Below, piece after piece: positions 39,324-50,328 of a DNA stretch of 64,000 bases. A program made the position numbers and the translations under genes. Origin of the DNA: Arthrobacter cheniae (GTDB lineage Bacteria; Actinomycetota; Actinomycetes; Actinomycetales; Micrococcaceae). The notes beneath the pieces are model-generated. The model saw only the letters and a list, made by a program, of their open reading frames with translations, ran no database searches and was not told the DNA's origin. Where the stretch lies: assembly GCF_003602275.1 (NCBI RefSeq), contig NZ_QZVT01000002.1, positions 248,001-312,000 of the forward strand, read 5' to 3'. The stretch's first letter is position 1; each line of letters opens with the position of its first letter.

Positions 39324-40290
39324 CGGCCCCGGCTCCCGGACCGGGGGCGGCGAGCTGGGTGACGGTGATGTTGACCGGACTACCGGCCTCGTTGATGAGC
39401 GCCAGGGCCGGCGCAGCTTCCGGCACGTGCACGTGGACGCGCCAGCGGTAGCCCTCCTCGACCTGGGTGACGGCGCTCATGATCACCGAGTCGCCGATCT
39501 CGTCGAGGTGGAGGCGGAGCGTGGCGGCGTCCAGCGGACTCAGGTTGATGGTGCACATGACTTCGACGCCGTCCGCATCGCCGCCGTTGTGGATGTGCGG
39601 GGCCTGGATGTCATAACCGTGCAGTCCGTCGAGCAGCTCGTCCTGCAGCTCCTCGCCGAGTGCTGCGGCTCGCAGGGCGTCCAGGATCAGCAGGAAGCCG
39701 ACGCCGCCCGCGTCCACCACTTCGGCATCGGTGAGCGGTTTGAGCTGGCTTTCCGTGTACACCACTGCTTTCAGCGCACTCTGCACCGAACCCCTGAGCG
39801 TCAGGGCGAGCGTCAGGTTGCTGTCGTCCCCTGCGTGCGCGGCGGCTGTTTCGGCGGCCCCCTGCGCGCTGGCCTCGAGCACGGAGAGCATGGTACCCGG
39901 TACGGGATCACTGAGCGCAGACCAGCTCCTGATCTGCGCCCGGTGGAGCGACGAGGCGAAGAGCGAGCAGGTGAGGCGGGTGGTGCCGTGGAGCGGTTCC
40001 GCGAACGCTGCCAGGAAGACCGCGAAGAGCGTCCCCGAGTTGCCCCGGGCATCCTCCATCGCGGCGCGGCCTGCGAGCGCGAGCAACTCGCCCAGGTCGG
40101 ACGTGTCGGCGGCGCTGACTGCACGGGCAGCGGAACGCACCGTCTGGTAGAGGTTGGTGCCCGTGTCGCCGTCGGCGACGGGAAAGATGTTGATCGCGTT
40201 GAGCCGGTCGCTGTGGTTGCCGAGGGACTCTTCCGCCTTGCTCAACCAACGCTTCATCGCGACTGCATTAGCGGTGATCTTAGTGTGCAA
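39313..40290 (-). CDS. DAK2-domain protein (DhaL/FakA-like)
   Basis: The 325-residue protein has the DhaL nucleotide-binding signature NIFPVADGDTGTNLYQTV with the Mg-binding Asp residues, and GNSGTLFAVFLAAFAEPL. FakA fatty-acid kinases are about 550 residues, so this is a short form that may lack the C-terminal half. The TTG start at 40290 is preferred because KITANAVAMKRWL aligns with the N-terminal helix of FakA; an ATG at 40257 is possible. It overlaps thiL by 11 bases. The thiL-DAK2-recG order is standard in actinobacteria. Confidence 0.85.
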   Translation of the reverse strand: MHTKITANAVAMKRWLSKAEESLGNHSDRLNAINIFPVADGDTGTNLYQTVRSAARAVSAADTSDLGELLALAGRAAMEDARGNSGTLFAVFLAAFAEPLHGTTRLTCSLFASSLHRAQIRSWSALSDPVPGTMLSVLEASAQGAAETAAAHAGDDSNLTLALTLRGSVQSALKAVVYTESQLKPLTDAEVVDAGGVGFLLILDALRAAALGEELQDELLDGLHGYDIQAPHIHNGGDADGVEVMCTINLSPLDAATLRLHLDEIGDSVIMSAVTQVEEGYRWRVHVHVPEAAPALALINEAGSPVNITVTQLAAPGPGAGAGDS

Positions 40291-41335
40291 AGTGATCCCA
40301 TCCCGTGAGAGCTGTCGCCTGTGACGCCAGTGTCACCTGCGGCTTGCCCGGCCTCACCGAGCCTACCGCAGTGAACCCGGGTGGAAGCAGGACGTCCGGG
40401 GGGAACGCGGCGAGGAGCCCATGGTCCTCGCCGCCGCCGAGCACCCAGTCCATGGGGTCGACGCCCAGCAGGTCGGCCGCCGGCGCCAGCGGACCGGAGT
40501 ATTTCCGAAGCGCCGCCGGGTCGAGGTCCAGGTGCACCCCGCTCGCCGCGGCAATTCTCTGCGCGTCGCGTACAAGGCCATCGGATATGTCAAGCATTGC
40601 ACTGGCGCCGGCACCTGCAGCGACCGGACCTGCGGCGAGGGGCGGGGAGGGTCGCAGTTGCGCCGCGATCAGCTCCTCCCCCAGCTGTCCGAAGTCGGCG
40701 GGTGGGCGGGCGCCCTCGAGGATCGCGAGGCCGGCCGCGGCCCTCCCGAGCGTGCCCGCGACCGCGAGGACGTGCCCTGCCCTGGCGCCCGATCTCAGCA
40801 CGGGGGTGAGGCCCCGCATCGCTCCGGTCACGGCCGCCGTGATGACGAGCTGCGCACCGCCGCCGAGGTCGCCACCCACGACCGAGCAGGACTGGGCACC
40901 CAGCTCTCTGATCGCTGCCGCGAGTCCCCGGGCGCAGTCCTCGACCCAGGCGATCGGAGTCGGCGAAGGGAGCGTGAGGCTCACCACGAGCGACGTCGCG
41001 ACGCCACCCATCGCGTTGACGTCGCTGAGGTTCTGGGCCGCCGACTTCCAGCCGACGTCGTAGCCCGTCGTCCTGAATCCACCGGGCCGCAGGAGCCGGA
41101 AGTCGTGATCCTCGACCAGGGTGTCCATCGAGACGACCAGGGGCCCGGCCTCGGGCACCAGGACTGCGGCATCGTCCCCGGGACCGACAAGCGCCCCGGA
41201 AGCAGGACCCAGCAGCGGAAGGATCCGGGCCAGGAGTTCGCCTTCGCTCACATCGCCGACGGTTCCCCGACGGGCTCTCGCATCATCGGCAGGGGACCGC
41301 GCTGTGGCTACCCCGTTGTGCGGATCGTGGCTCAT
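40280..41335 (-). CDS. thiL: Thiamine-monophosphate kinase
   Basis: ThiL phosphorylates thiamine phosphate to thiamine diphosphate. The 351-residue protein has the PurM-like fold motifs GALVGPGDDAAVLVPEAGPLVVSMDTLVEDHDF, then KSAAQNLSDVNAMGG, VVGGDLGGG and MLDISDGLVRDAQRIA. The N-terminal 28 residues before the conserved GELLARILPLLG are variable, and a GTG near them is an alternative start. Its partner DUF3515, normally next to it, is 3.7 kb away. Confidence 0.93.
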   Translation of the reverse strand: MSHDPHNGVATARSPADDARARRGTVGDVSEGELLARILPLLGPASGALVGPGDDAAVLVPEAGPLVVSMDTLVEDHDFRLLRPGGFRTTGYDVGWKSAAQNLSDVNAMGGVATSLVVSLTLPSPTPIAWVEDCARGLAAAIRELGAQSCSVVGGDLGGGAQLVITAAVTGAMRGLTPVLRSGARAGHVLAVAGTLGRAAAGLAILEGARPPADFGQLGEELIAAQLRPSPPLAAGPVAAGAGASAMLDISDGLVRDAQRIAAASGVHLDLDPAALRKYSGPLAPAADLLGVDPMDWVLGGGEDHGLLAAFPPDVLLPPGFTAVGSVRPGKPQVTLASQATALTGWDHFAH

Positions 41336-41390
41336 AGGCCCTGCCGTGGGATTCCGGACCGGCGCAGAGGACCTGCACCCCGGCGCCGGC

Positions 41391-42812
41391 TCATGCCGTC
41401 GTCAGGGCGGTGACGTAGTCACCGAGCCGGTCAGCGGCAGCCGCGGGGGCGAAGCCGGTGGCCCGGAGCTTGGCGAGGTCGAGCGTGCTCTGCAGGGGAC
41501 GCGGAGCGGCAGCCTTGCCGGCGAAGTACTCCTCCGTGCTGACACCGGTGACGTCCGCGCGGTTCCTGCCGCAGAGGGCGTACACATCGGCCGCGATGTC
41601 GGCCCAGCTCTGGGGCTCCCCGTCGTTCGTCACGTTGTAGGTGCCGAACGGCGCCTCGTTCCCGACGAGGTGCAGGATCGCAGCGGCGATGTCCGCAGTG
41701 AACGTGAGGCGCCCGATCTGGTCGTTCACGACGCTCGGGGAGATGCCCCGTCCCGCAAGGTTCGCCATGGTCCGTACGAAGTTTGCTCCCTCGCCGATCA
41801 CCCAGCTCGTGCGCAGGATGTAATGCCGCGGCACCGTCGCGACGATCGCGTCACCCGCCGCCTTCGTCTGGCCGTAGACGCCGAGCGGGCTGAAGGGCTC
41901 TGCCTCCTGGTGCAGCTCCTGCGTTCCGTCGAACACGTAGTCGCTGGAGATGTGGACGAGGGTCAGGCGGTGCGTGCTCGCTACCCTGGCGAGGGCCGCG
42001 ACCCCTGCGACGTTGACGGCCCAGGCGGCAGCCCGGCCCTCGGCGCTCTCGGCCGCGTCGACCGCGGTGTAGGCCGCAGCGTTGATGATCGTGTCGTAGG
42101 CCGTCCACGGGCGGGCGCCGTCGAGCTCGTCACTGAGCAGGTCCAGTTCGGCCCGTCCCGCGAATTCGACCGACGGCTGGTCTGCGAGGGCGGACCGCAA
42201 TGCCTTGCCGAGCTGGCCGTCAGCGCCCACGACGAGAGTCCTGCGCGGAGCCAGGGCGGTGACGTCGCCGAGGCGCGGGTGGGCCCGGTCCTTGTCCGAC
42301 AACTCCGCGTTGCCGAGGGGGATGGGCCATTCGATGGCCGCCGTCTCGTCGGCGAGGTTCAGGAACACGTACTGGTCCTGGGCATCCGCGGACCAGTGGT
42401 CGTTGACCAGGTAGGTGTACGCCGTGCCATCCTCCAGCGTCTGGAAGGCATTGCCGACGCCCCGCGGGATGAAGATCGCCGTCGAGGGGTCGAGCTCGGC
42501 GGTGAAGACGGCGCCGAAGGACGGGCCCTCGCGGAGATCGACCCAGGCACCGAAGACCCGGCCCGTGGCAACGGAGATGAACTTGTCCCACGGTTCGGCG
42601 TGGATCCCCCGCGTCGTGCCGGCGGTCTCGTTGAAGGAGATGTTGTTCTGGACCGGACCGAAGTCGGCGAGGCCGGCGGCGGTCATCTTGGACCGCTGCC
42701 AGTTCTCCTTGAACCAGCCGCGGTTGTCACCGTGGACCGGAAGGTCGAAGAGCACGACGCCGGGGATCGGCGTCTCGCGTGAGGCGAGGGGTTTCGAGAA
42801 GACGGGACCCAT
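41391..42812 (-). CDS. rmlCD: RmlC-RmlD fusion: dTDP-4-dehydrorhamnose 3,5-epimerase and reductase
   Basis: The 473-residue protein performs the last two steps to dTDP-L-rhamnose. Residues 1-185 are the RmlC cupin, with GDNRGWFKENW, TTRGIHAEPWDKFIS (His71, Lys77) and FIPRGVGNAFQTLEDGTAYTY. Residues 191-473 are RmlD, with VVGADGQLGKALRSAL, NAAAYTAVDAAE, HISSDYVFDG and GVYGQTKAAGD (Tyr-x3-Lys). It lies two codons from rmlB. The first gene of the pathway, rmlA, is not in the window. Confidence 0.94.
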   Translation of the reverse strand: MGPVFSKPLASRETPIPGVVLFDLPVHGDNRGWFKENWQRSKMTAAGLADFGPVQNNISFNETAGTTRGIHAEPWDKFISVATGRVFGAWVDLREGPSFGAVFTAELDPSTAIFIPRGVGNAFQTLEDGTAYTYLVNDHWSADAQDQYVFLNLADETAAIEWPIPLGNAELSDKDRAHPRLGDVTALAPRRTLVVGADGQLGKALRSALADQPSVEFAGRAELDLLSDELDGARPWTAYDTIINAAAYTAVDAAESAEGRAAAWAVNVAGVAALARVASTHRLTLVHISSDYVFDGTQELHQEAEPFSPLGVYGQTKAAGDAIVATVPRHYILRTSWVIGEGANFVRTMANLAGRGISPSVVNDQIGRLTFTADIAAAILHLVGNEAPFGTYNVTNDGEPQSWADIAADVYALCGRNRADVTGVSTEEYFAGKAAAPRPLQSTLDLAKLRATGFAPAAAADRLGDYVTALTTA

Positions 42813-42815
42813 GCG

Positions 42816-43862
<1,047 letters not shown>

Positions 43863-43925
43863 TCACGGCAGGCCGACGCCCCCTGGACTTCGACTGGGAG
43901 GCGCCCTCGTGCTCCCCGTCGCCTC

Positions 43926-43962
43926 AGCCCTGCACCAGCCCGGCACGGACCGGTGCAGGGCT
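43926..43962 (-). terminator. Hairpin after the poly-Gln protein gene
   Basis: AGCCCTGCACC (43926-43936) pairs with GGTGCAGGGCT (43952-43962), an 11-bp stem with a 15-base loop. It begins five bases after the stop of the minus-strand gene. No U-tract follows. Confidence 0.6.
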
Positions 43963-43967
43963 CTGCG

Positions 43968-44831
<864 letters not shown>

Positions 44832-45012
44832 TCGTCCTCGGCTCGATGTCCGCACCCGTGCCGCTGAGACAGCACCGGGCGCGCAGGGGACCGTCAGCGT
44901 GGCTCGGCTGCGGCTCTCGAATACTACTGTCGGCGATCCTCGCGGCCCGTTCACCGAAGCCCTGACCGCTCCGTGTCGTCAGTGCGCCGGGGCTACACAT
45001 TAGGGTGGGACC

Positions 45013-45501
45013 ATGCGTGCTCTCCCCCGCGCCGTAGCCCTCGCGGCGGCCGCCGTCACCCTGCTCGTCGTACTGCCCGGCTGTACCTCCGTGGTCGACG
45101 TCGATCCGGCGGAGGATGCCGCGCACGCGTCGTGCGCCGACGTGATGATCGCGCTGCCGCCCACGGTCGCCGAGAACGAGCAGCGCGACACCAACAGCCA
45201 GGCGACGTCGGCCTGGGGTGATCCCTCGAAGGTGGTCCTGCGATGCGGCGTAGGTGTACCCGGTCCCACCACCGATCCCTGCGTGACGGTGAACGACGTC
45301 GATTGGGTGGTCCGTGAAGGGGACCCTGCGTGGACGGCGACGACGTACGGCCGCGATCCCGCCGTCGAGGTTCTGTTCGACCCCGACGAGGTGGCCTCGA
45401 GCACGGTCCTCGTGGAACTGGGCGATGCCGTGTCGCGGGTCGAGCAGACGCGCGCCTGCGTGGGCCTGTCCGACGCGACTCCGGCACCGCCTGGCGGCTG
45501 A
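45013..45501 (+). CDS. DUF3515 family lipoprotein
   Basis: The 162-residue precursor has a lipoprotein signal with lipobox VLPGC (Cys24). The DUF3515 core shows ADVMIALPPTVAENEQRDTN, SKVVLRCGVGVPGPTTDPC and VDWVVREGD, with conserved Cys residues. In actinobacteria this gene normally lies between ddl and thiL on the same strand. Here it is on the opposite strand to both and separated from each by accessory genes. Its function is unknown. Confidence 0.88.
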   Translation: MRALPRAVALAAAAVTLLVVLPGCTSVVDVDPAEDAAHASCADVMIALPPTVAENEQRDTNSQATSAWGDPSKVVLRCGVGVPGPTTDPCVTVNDVDWVVREGDPAWTATTYGRDPAVEVLFDPDEVASSTVLVELGDAVSRVEQTRACVGLSDATPAPPGG

Positions 45502-45579
45502 CGCGCTTCGGCCGGCCGAGCCGGATCCAACGTTCCACCCAGCTTCACCCGAACCAGCCGCGACCCGCCAGGAGGCACC

Positions 45580-46437
45580 GTGAAAGCCGAACAGATCTCC
45601 GACGTCTGCACCTTCCACGGAGAGGGACCCTACTGGGACCCCCGGCGCGGGGAGCTGCTCCTGGTGGACATGATGGAGGGTGATGTCCTCGTACGCCACG
45701 AGGACGGCACCTTCGATCGGCATGACGTGCACCCGCGCCTCGCCGGAGTGATCCGCGGCCGGACCTCGGGGGGCTACGTCATCGGCGTCGAGCGGGGATT
45801 CCTCTTCTCCGACGACGCATTCACGGACCTCGTTCAGGGTCCCCTGGCCTTCAGCGATCCCGCCGTACGCATGAACGACGGCGGCTGTGACACCGCTGGC
45901 CGCTTCCTCTGCGGGTCGATGGGCTGGGAGGGCGGCTTCGGCGCGGGCGCGCTGTACTCACTGGATCAGGACCATGCTGTCTCCACGGTCCTGGAAGGAC
46001 TCACCGTGTCCAACGGCCTGCACTTCTCCCCGGACGGCGGCACGGCCTTCCTCAGCGACACCCCGACGGGGCGCATCGATGCCCTCGGGTATGACGTGGA
46101 GGCCGGGCGCTTCACGGACAGGCGCACGTTCGCCGTCATCGAATCCGCCCTCGGCATGCCCGACGGAATGGCCATCGACGCGGAAGGCGGCATCTGGACC
46201 GCGCTCTACGGCGGAGGAGCCGTTGCGCGCTACGACGCCGCTGGCAGGCTCTCGGAGCACATTCCACTCCCCGTCACGAACGTGACGGCCTGCGCGTTCG
46301 GCGGCAGGGACCTCTCGACCCTCTTCATCACCACCACCCAGGAGAACATTCCTGAGGGCTCCGAACCGCAGGCCGGCGCGCTCTTCTCCCTGGACGCAGG
46401 AGTAGCCGGAGCGGCCCTGCCGATGTTCAGGGGCTAG
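45580..46437 (+). CDS. SMP-30/gluconolactonase/LRE family protein (regucalcin-like)
   Basis: The 285-residue six-bladed propeller protein begins with the metal ligand Glu in TFHGEGPYWDPRRGELLLVDM. It has RMNDGGCDTAGRFLCGSMGW (Asn/Asp ligands), VSNGLHFSPDGGTAFLSDTPTGRI and the catalytic Asp in GMPDGMAIDAEGGIWTALY. Members hydrolyse sugar lactones. A perfect AGGAGG site precedes the GTG start. It converges on the SDR gene with only seven bases between stops. Confidence 0.88.
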   Translation: MKAEQISDVCTFHGEGPYWDPRRGELLLVDMMEGDVLVRHEDGTFDRHDVHPRLAGVIRGRTSGGYVIGVERGFLFSDDAFTDLVQGPLAFSDPAVRMNDGGCDTAGRFLCGSMGWEGGFGAGALYSLDQDHAVSTVLEGLTVSNGLHFSPDGGTAFLSDTPTGRIDALGYDVEAGRFTDRRTFAVIESALGMPDGMAIDAEGGIWTALYGGGAVARYDAAGRLSEHIPLPVTNVTACAFGGRDLSTLFITTTQENIPEGSEPQAGALFSLDAGVAGAALPMFRG

Positions 46438-46444
46438 GTGCGCC

Positions 46445-47284
46445 TCAGAGAATCGGCTTGCCGCCCGTGACGGCGATGCGTGCTCCCGAGACATAGCTCG
46501 CCTCGTCGGATGCCAGCATCACATAGACCGGCGCGAGCTCGGCGGGCTGACCGGCCCGCTGCATCGGCACCTGCTGGCCGAAGCTCTCGACCTCCTCCTC
46601 CGGCATCGTGGCAGGGATGAGCGGGGTCCAGATAGGTCCGGGAGCCACCGAGTTCGCCCGGATGCCGCGCTCGGCGAGCAGCTGCGCCATCGACGCGATC
46701 ATGTTCGCGATGCCGGCCTTCGTCGCCGAATAGGGCAGCAGGGTCGGCACCGGATTGTCCGAGTTGACGGAGCTGGACCCGATGATCGAGCCGCCGGGAC
46801 CCATGTGTGGCAGGACGGCTTTCGTGAGGTGGAAGAAGGCGCTGAGATTGGTGGCGAGGGTGTAGTCCCATTCCTCGTCCGGGATCTCCTCGATGGACTC
46901 GTGCGACATCTGGTACGCGGCGTTGCTCACGAGGATGTCCACCCGACCGAATTCCTCGACGGCCGTATCGACCACGGCCCGGCAGGTTGCGGGGTCGGCG
47001 AGGTCACCGGGGAACAGGACGGCCTTCCGCCCCGCCTCCTCCACCCAGCGCGCCGTCTCGCGGGCGTCGTCGTCCTCGTTCAGGTAGCTGATGAGCACAT
47101 CCGCACCCTCCCTCGCATAGGCGATCGCCACCGCGCGGCCGATGCCGCTGTCGCCGCCCGTGATCACCGCCTTCTTGCCCGCGAGGCGTCCCGAACCACG
47201 GTAGGACTGCTCGCCGTGATCCGGTGTCGGGTCCATGGCTTCCGTGGTTCCGGGTGGTTCCTGCTGCTGTGCTGGCTGGCTCAC
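46445..47284 (-). CDS. SDR family oxidoreductase (general-stress type)
   Basis: The 279-residue classical SDR has the cofactor motif AVITGGDSGIGRAVAIAYAREG, NAAYQ, a catalytic Ser in IIGSSSVNSD and Tyr-x3-Lys in PYSATKAGIANM. A 35-residue polar N-terminal extension (QPAQQQEPPG...) and the C-terminal SYVSGARIAVTGGKPIL match the YhdF/YdaD/GsiB-associated group of stress-induced dehydrogenases. The substrate is unknown. Confidence 0.86.
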   Translation of the reverse strand: MSQPAQQQEPPGTTEAMDPTPDHGEQSYRGSGRLAGKKAVITGGDSGIGRAVAIAYAREGADVLISYLNEDDDARETARWVEEAGRKAVLFPGDLADPATCRAVVDTAVEEFGRVDILVSNAAYQMSHESIEEIPDEEWDYTLATNLSAFFHLTKAVLPHMGPGGSIIGSSSVNSDNPVPTLLPYSATKAGIANMIASMAQLLAERGIRANSVAPGPIWTPLIPATMPEEEVESFGQQVPMQRAGQPAELAPVYVMLASDEASYVSGARIAVTGGKPIL

Positions 47285-47414
47285 TGTTCCTCCTGGTGTC
47301 TACGGATGATCGCACCCGTGGGTTCCTTGCCCTTCCACCGTAAGCACGCTTAGTAATTGAAGGGAAGCGGACATCCGGTCCGGGAATCCGTTGCACAGGA
47401 GGACCTGCAGTCCC

Positions 47415-48425
47415 ATGCCGTATGCAGCCGAGTACATCCTGCCGCTCAAGTGGGCCGACATCGGGGCGGTGGCCGAGCTGTCCGGCTACCTGGAGCACCT
47501 GGTCCGGTGGGTCGACGTCACCGTGGTCGACGGCTCCGCCGGCCCCTTCTTCGAGCGGCACGCCCGGGCCTTCCCCGCCGGTGTCCGCCACGTCAGGCCA
47601 AATCCGGAGCTCCTCCGCGGGGGCGGCAACGGCAAGGTCCTGGGTGTCCTGACCGGATTGGCCCTGGCGCGGCACGAGCGCGTCATCGTCGCTGACGACG
47701 ACGTCCGGTACGGCCGCCCCGACCTGCAGCGGATGCTCGGCCTCCTCGACGGGGCGGATCTGGTGCGGCCCCAGAACTACTTCGCGCCGCTGCCGTGGCA
47801 CGCCCGCTGGGATACTGGACGGACGCTGCTCAACCGGGCTCTTGCCTCTGATTACCCCGGCACGCTCGCGATCCGGCGGAGCATCGTCGTGGCCGCCGGC
47901 GGCTACAGCCCGGACGCCCTCTTCGAGAATCTCGAGCTCATCCGCACCGTACGGGCCGCGGGCGGTGTCGAGGTCCGCGCCGACGACCTCTTCGTCCGTC
48001 GCATCCCCTGCTCGGCCCGGCACTTCGCCCGGCAGCGCGTGCGGCAGGCCTACGACAGCTTCGCGCAGCCGGTGAGGCTCGCCGCAGAGCTGAGCGTGCT
48101 GCCGACGTTCCTGCTGGCCCGGCCTACGGGCCGGCAACTCGCGGTCATCGCCCTCACCGTCGTCGCACTGGCCGAGGTGGGACGGCGACGGCGGGGCGGG
48201 CGTACGGTCTTCCACCCGGCAGCCGCACTGTGGGCCCCCGTGTGGCTCCTCGAACGGGCCGTGTGCAGCTGGCTCGCCGTCGTCTGCAGGGTACGCGGAG
48301 GAGTGGGCTACGCCGGGGGGCGGATGAAGCTTGCCGCCCACTCCGAGCGGAGCCTGCGGATCCGATGGGCAGACGGCGGGCATCTGGGGCCCCTACCTCG
48401 CTCCCCCGGGTCGGACTCCACCTGA
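47415..48425 (+). CDS. Glycosyltransferase (GT2-like)
   Basis: The 336-residue protein looks like a GT-A fold glycosyltransferase. GNGKVLGVLTGLALARHERVIVADDDVRYG contains a DDD metal-binding motif, and VVAAGGYSPDALFENLELIRTV resembles the acceptor-loop ED motif. Hydrophobic stretches near 240-260 and 280-300 suggest membrane association. The ATG at 47415 is chosen; AGGAGG lies 12 bases upstream, and a TTG eight codons earlier is less likely. The donor and acceptor are unknown. Confidence 0.72.
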   Translation: MPYAAEYILPLKWADIGAVAELSGYLEHLVRWVDVTVVDGSAGPFFERHARAFPAGVRHVRPNPELLRGGGNGKVLGVLTGLALARHERVIVADDDVRYGRPDLQRMLGLLDGADLVRPQNYFAPLPWHARWDTGRTLLNRALASDYPGTLAIRRSIVVAAGGYSPDALFENLELIRTVRAAGGVEVRADDLFVRRIPCSARHFARQRVRQAYDSFAQPVRLAAELSVLPTFLLARPTGRQLAVIALTVVALAEVGRRRRGGRTVFHPAAALWAPVWLLERAVCSWLAVVCRVRGGVGYAGGRMKLAAHSERSLRIRWADGGHLGPLPRSPGSDST

Positions 48426-48499
48426 TCCCTCCGCCTGACGGTGTCGGTGATAGTAAGTACACTGATGGCTCAAGCCGATCACGATGAAGAGGTACTCAC

Positions 48500-48727
48500 A
48501 TGGCAGACACACTGGGAAGTCCGAACTCCGAGCCCGAGGGTGGTTTCGAGCGGGATCCATCCGACTGGGTGACCGGTGACGAGCCGATGACCGCAGCGCA
48601 GCGCAGCTACCTCGACACTCTCGCACGGGAGGCCGGCGAGGAGATCCCGGCGGATATCAACAAGGCCGAGGCGTCGGAGCACATCGACCGGCTGCAGAAG
48701 AAGAGCAAGCGGGTCAGCGACTCCTGA
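48500..48727 (+). CDS. DUF3072 family small protein
   Basis: The 75-residue acidic protein carries the DUF3072 signature DPSDWVTGDEPMTAAQRSYL followed by LAREAGEEIPADINKAEASEHIDRLQKKS. Such proteins are common in actinobacteria and have no known function. A GAGGT site precedes the ATG, and the short region upstream (48440-48480) is AT-richer and likely holds its promoter. Confidence 0.9.
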   Translation: MADTLGSPNSEPEGGFERDPSDWVTGDEPMTAAQRSYLDTLAREAGEEIPADINKAEASEHIDRLQKKSKRVSDS

Positions 48728-48756
48728 GCTCCGACGCGTGACCTCACGGTCGCCTG

Positions 48757-48826
48757 ATCCCACTCGACGACGCCCTTCCGTAGGCAGGTACGGACATTCC
48801 CACTGGACGGGGTCGACGAGTGGGAT
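48757..48826. terminator. Long inverted repeat between DUF3072 gene and ribA
   Basis: ATCCCACTCGACGAC (48757-48771) pairs with GTCGACGAGTGGGAT (48812-48826) with one mismatch, around a 40-base loop. It lies between two convergent stops, so it may terminate both transcripts. Confidence is limited by the large loop. Confidence 0.45.
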
Positions 48827-48855
48827 TCTTGCGTCCGGGGCTGCCGCCTACCCGG

Positions 48856-50256
48856 CTACCGTGCGGCCGCGAAGTTGAACTCGGTGCAGATGTCCCGGCC
48901 GAACATGAAGCGCCGTACCGGAGCCGTGCGTGCCTCGGCCAGGACGTCGGAGCCGGTGAAGCGGATGCCGGGAACGCCGTCCCCGACGAGCACGGGGGCC
49001 GTGGTGAGGTAGAACCTGTCCAGCAGTCCGGCCTCGAGGAAACGCGACACGGTATTGCCGCCACCCTCGACGAGCACCTTCCAGAGTCCCCTGGCCTGCA
49101 GGATGTCCAGGACCCTGCGAGGCGCGAACTCCTCCGCAGGCAGCCTCACGACCTCCACCGAGGCGGGCAGTCCGTCGGGCACCATGGCGTCGAGGCCCGT
49201 GATCCAGAGGGTGGGGACGCCGTCGTCGGCGAAGACCCGTGCATCCGCGCCGACTTTCGCGCCGGCGTCGAGCACCACCCGCACGGGGCTGCGTCCGGCC
49301 ACGTCCCCGACAGCCAGCGAGCAGTCCTCGGCGAGGACCGTCGAGGCACCGACGACGACGGCGTCCACGAGCGCGCGCAGGCGCTGCAGGTGACCGTGGT
49401 CGCCCCGGTCCTCGTGCAGGCCGGAGTCGCCGGAGCGTGACGCGATGAAACCGTCGAGGCTCTGCCGCAGCTGCCCGATGACGAGCTGCCCCGTCGCTGC
49501 CGCGAGGTAGCCGTAGCGATGGGTGAGCTCCTCCGGCTCGCCCGGCGCGGGAGCGGTCGGCACGACGCCGTCGAGCAGGGACTCCCACGCGTCTGCTGAC
49601 GGAGCGGCGTCGTCGTGCCTCATGCGGGCGCGCTTGGTCGCGAGGTAGCCGGCATTCTCGGAACGCTCGGACACCGCGAGGCCGCGGCGCTCGACGACGC
49701 TGATCCCCAACTCCTCCAGGGCTTCCTCCTTGGCCGGATTCCCTGAGAGCAGGCGGACCGCACTGATGCCGAGGTCCTGCAGGATCTCGGCCGCCTGGTC
49801 ATAGCGGCGGGCGTCGATGGGCAGTCCGAGGGCGGTGTTCGCGTCCACGGTGTCGATGCCCTGGTCCTGCAGCGCGTAGGCCTTGAGCTTGGCCAGGAGC
49901 CCGATGCCCCGGCCCTCGTGTCCGCGGACGTACACCACGGCCCCTCGCCCCTCCTGGGCGATAGCAGCGAGCGCGGCGTCGAGCTGCTCGCCGCAGTCGC
50001 ACCGCCACGACCCGAACGCGTCTCCGGTCAGGCACTCGCTGTGGACACGCACGAGTGGGGGCGGATCCTGCGGGCCGTGGGCATCGTCGTCGATCCCCTG
50101 TGCGAGGACGACATGCTCGATCCCTCCGCCGTCACGGTAGCCGACCATGCGGAAGGTCCCGTGCCTGGTCGGCAGGACGGTCTCCACGACCCGCTCGACG
50201 CTGGCCGGGACGGAGGAGGACTCGGACTCGGCGGACCGGATGGACTGGGCGGGCAT
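48856..50256 (-). CDS. GTP cyclohydrolase II fused to a RibD C-terminal reductase domain
   Basis: The 466-residue protein starts with a GTP cyclohydrolase II domain (about 22-215). Zinc ligands Cys75, Cys86 and Cys88 are in HSECLTGDAFGSWRCDC, the catalytic loop is YVRGHEGRGIGLL, and VDANTALGLPIDARRYDQA follows. A RibD_C pyrimidine-reductase domain (about 258-466) follows, with VVVGASTVLAEDCSL and VLVEGGGNTVSRFLEAGLLD. The deaminase half of RibD and the DHBP synthase RibB are absent. It may serve riboflavin or another pterin- or flavin-like product. Confidence 0.9.
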   Translation of the reverse strand: MPAQSIRSAESESSSVPASVERVVETVLPTRHGTFRMVGYRDGGGIEHVVLAQGIDDDAHGPQDPPPLVRVHSECLTGDAFGSWRCDCGEQLDAALAAIAQEGRGAVVYVRGHEGRGIGLLAKLKAYALQDQGIDTVDANTALGLPIDARRYDQAAEILQDLGISAVRLLSGNPAKEEALEELGISVVERRGLAVSERSENAGYLATKRARMRHDDAAPSADAWESLLDGVVPTAPAPGEPEELTHRYGYLAAATGQLVIGQLRQSLDGFIASRSGDSGLHEDRGDHGHLQRLRALVDAVVVGASTVLAEDCSLAVGDVAGRSPVRVVLDAGAKVGADARVFADDGVPTLWITGLDAMVPDGLPASVEVVRLPAEEFAPRRVLDILQARGLWKVLVEGGGNTVSRFLEAGLLDRFYLTTAPVLVGDGVPGIRFTGSDVLAEARTAPVRRFMFGRDICTEFNFAAAR

Positions 50257-50328
50257 GCAACAACCTTAGGAGCGGTGCGGACGACGGCGAAAACGTGCGT
50301 CGTACTGTCAACGGACAGCAGCAGCCGT

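Noticed and set aside
37383-39362. A 659-codon open frame antisense to recG
   Set aside because: It is an artefact of GC-rich codon usage opposite the full RecG helicase and contains no motif of its own.
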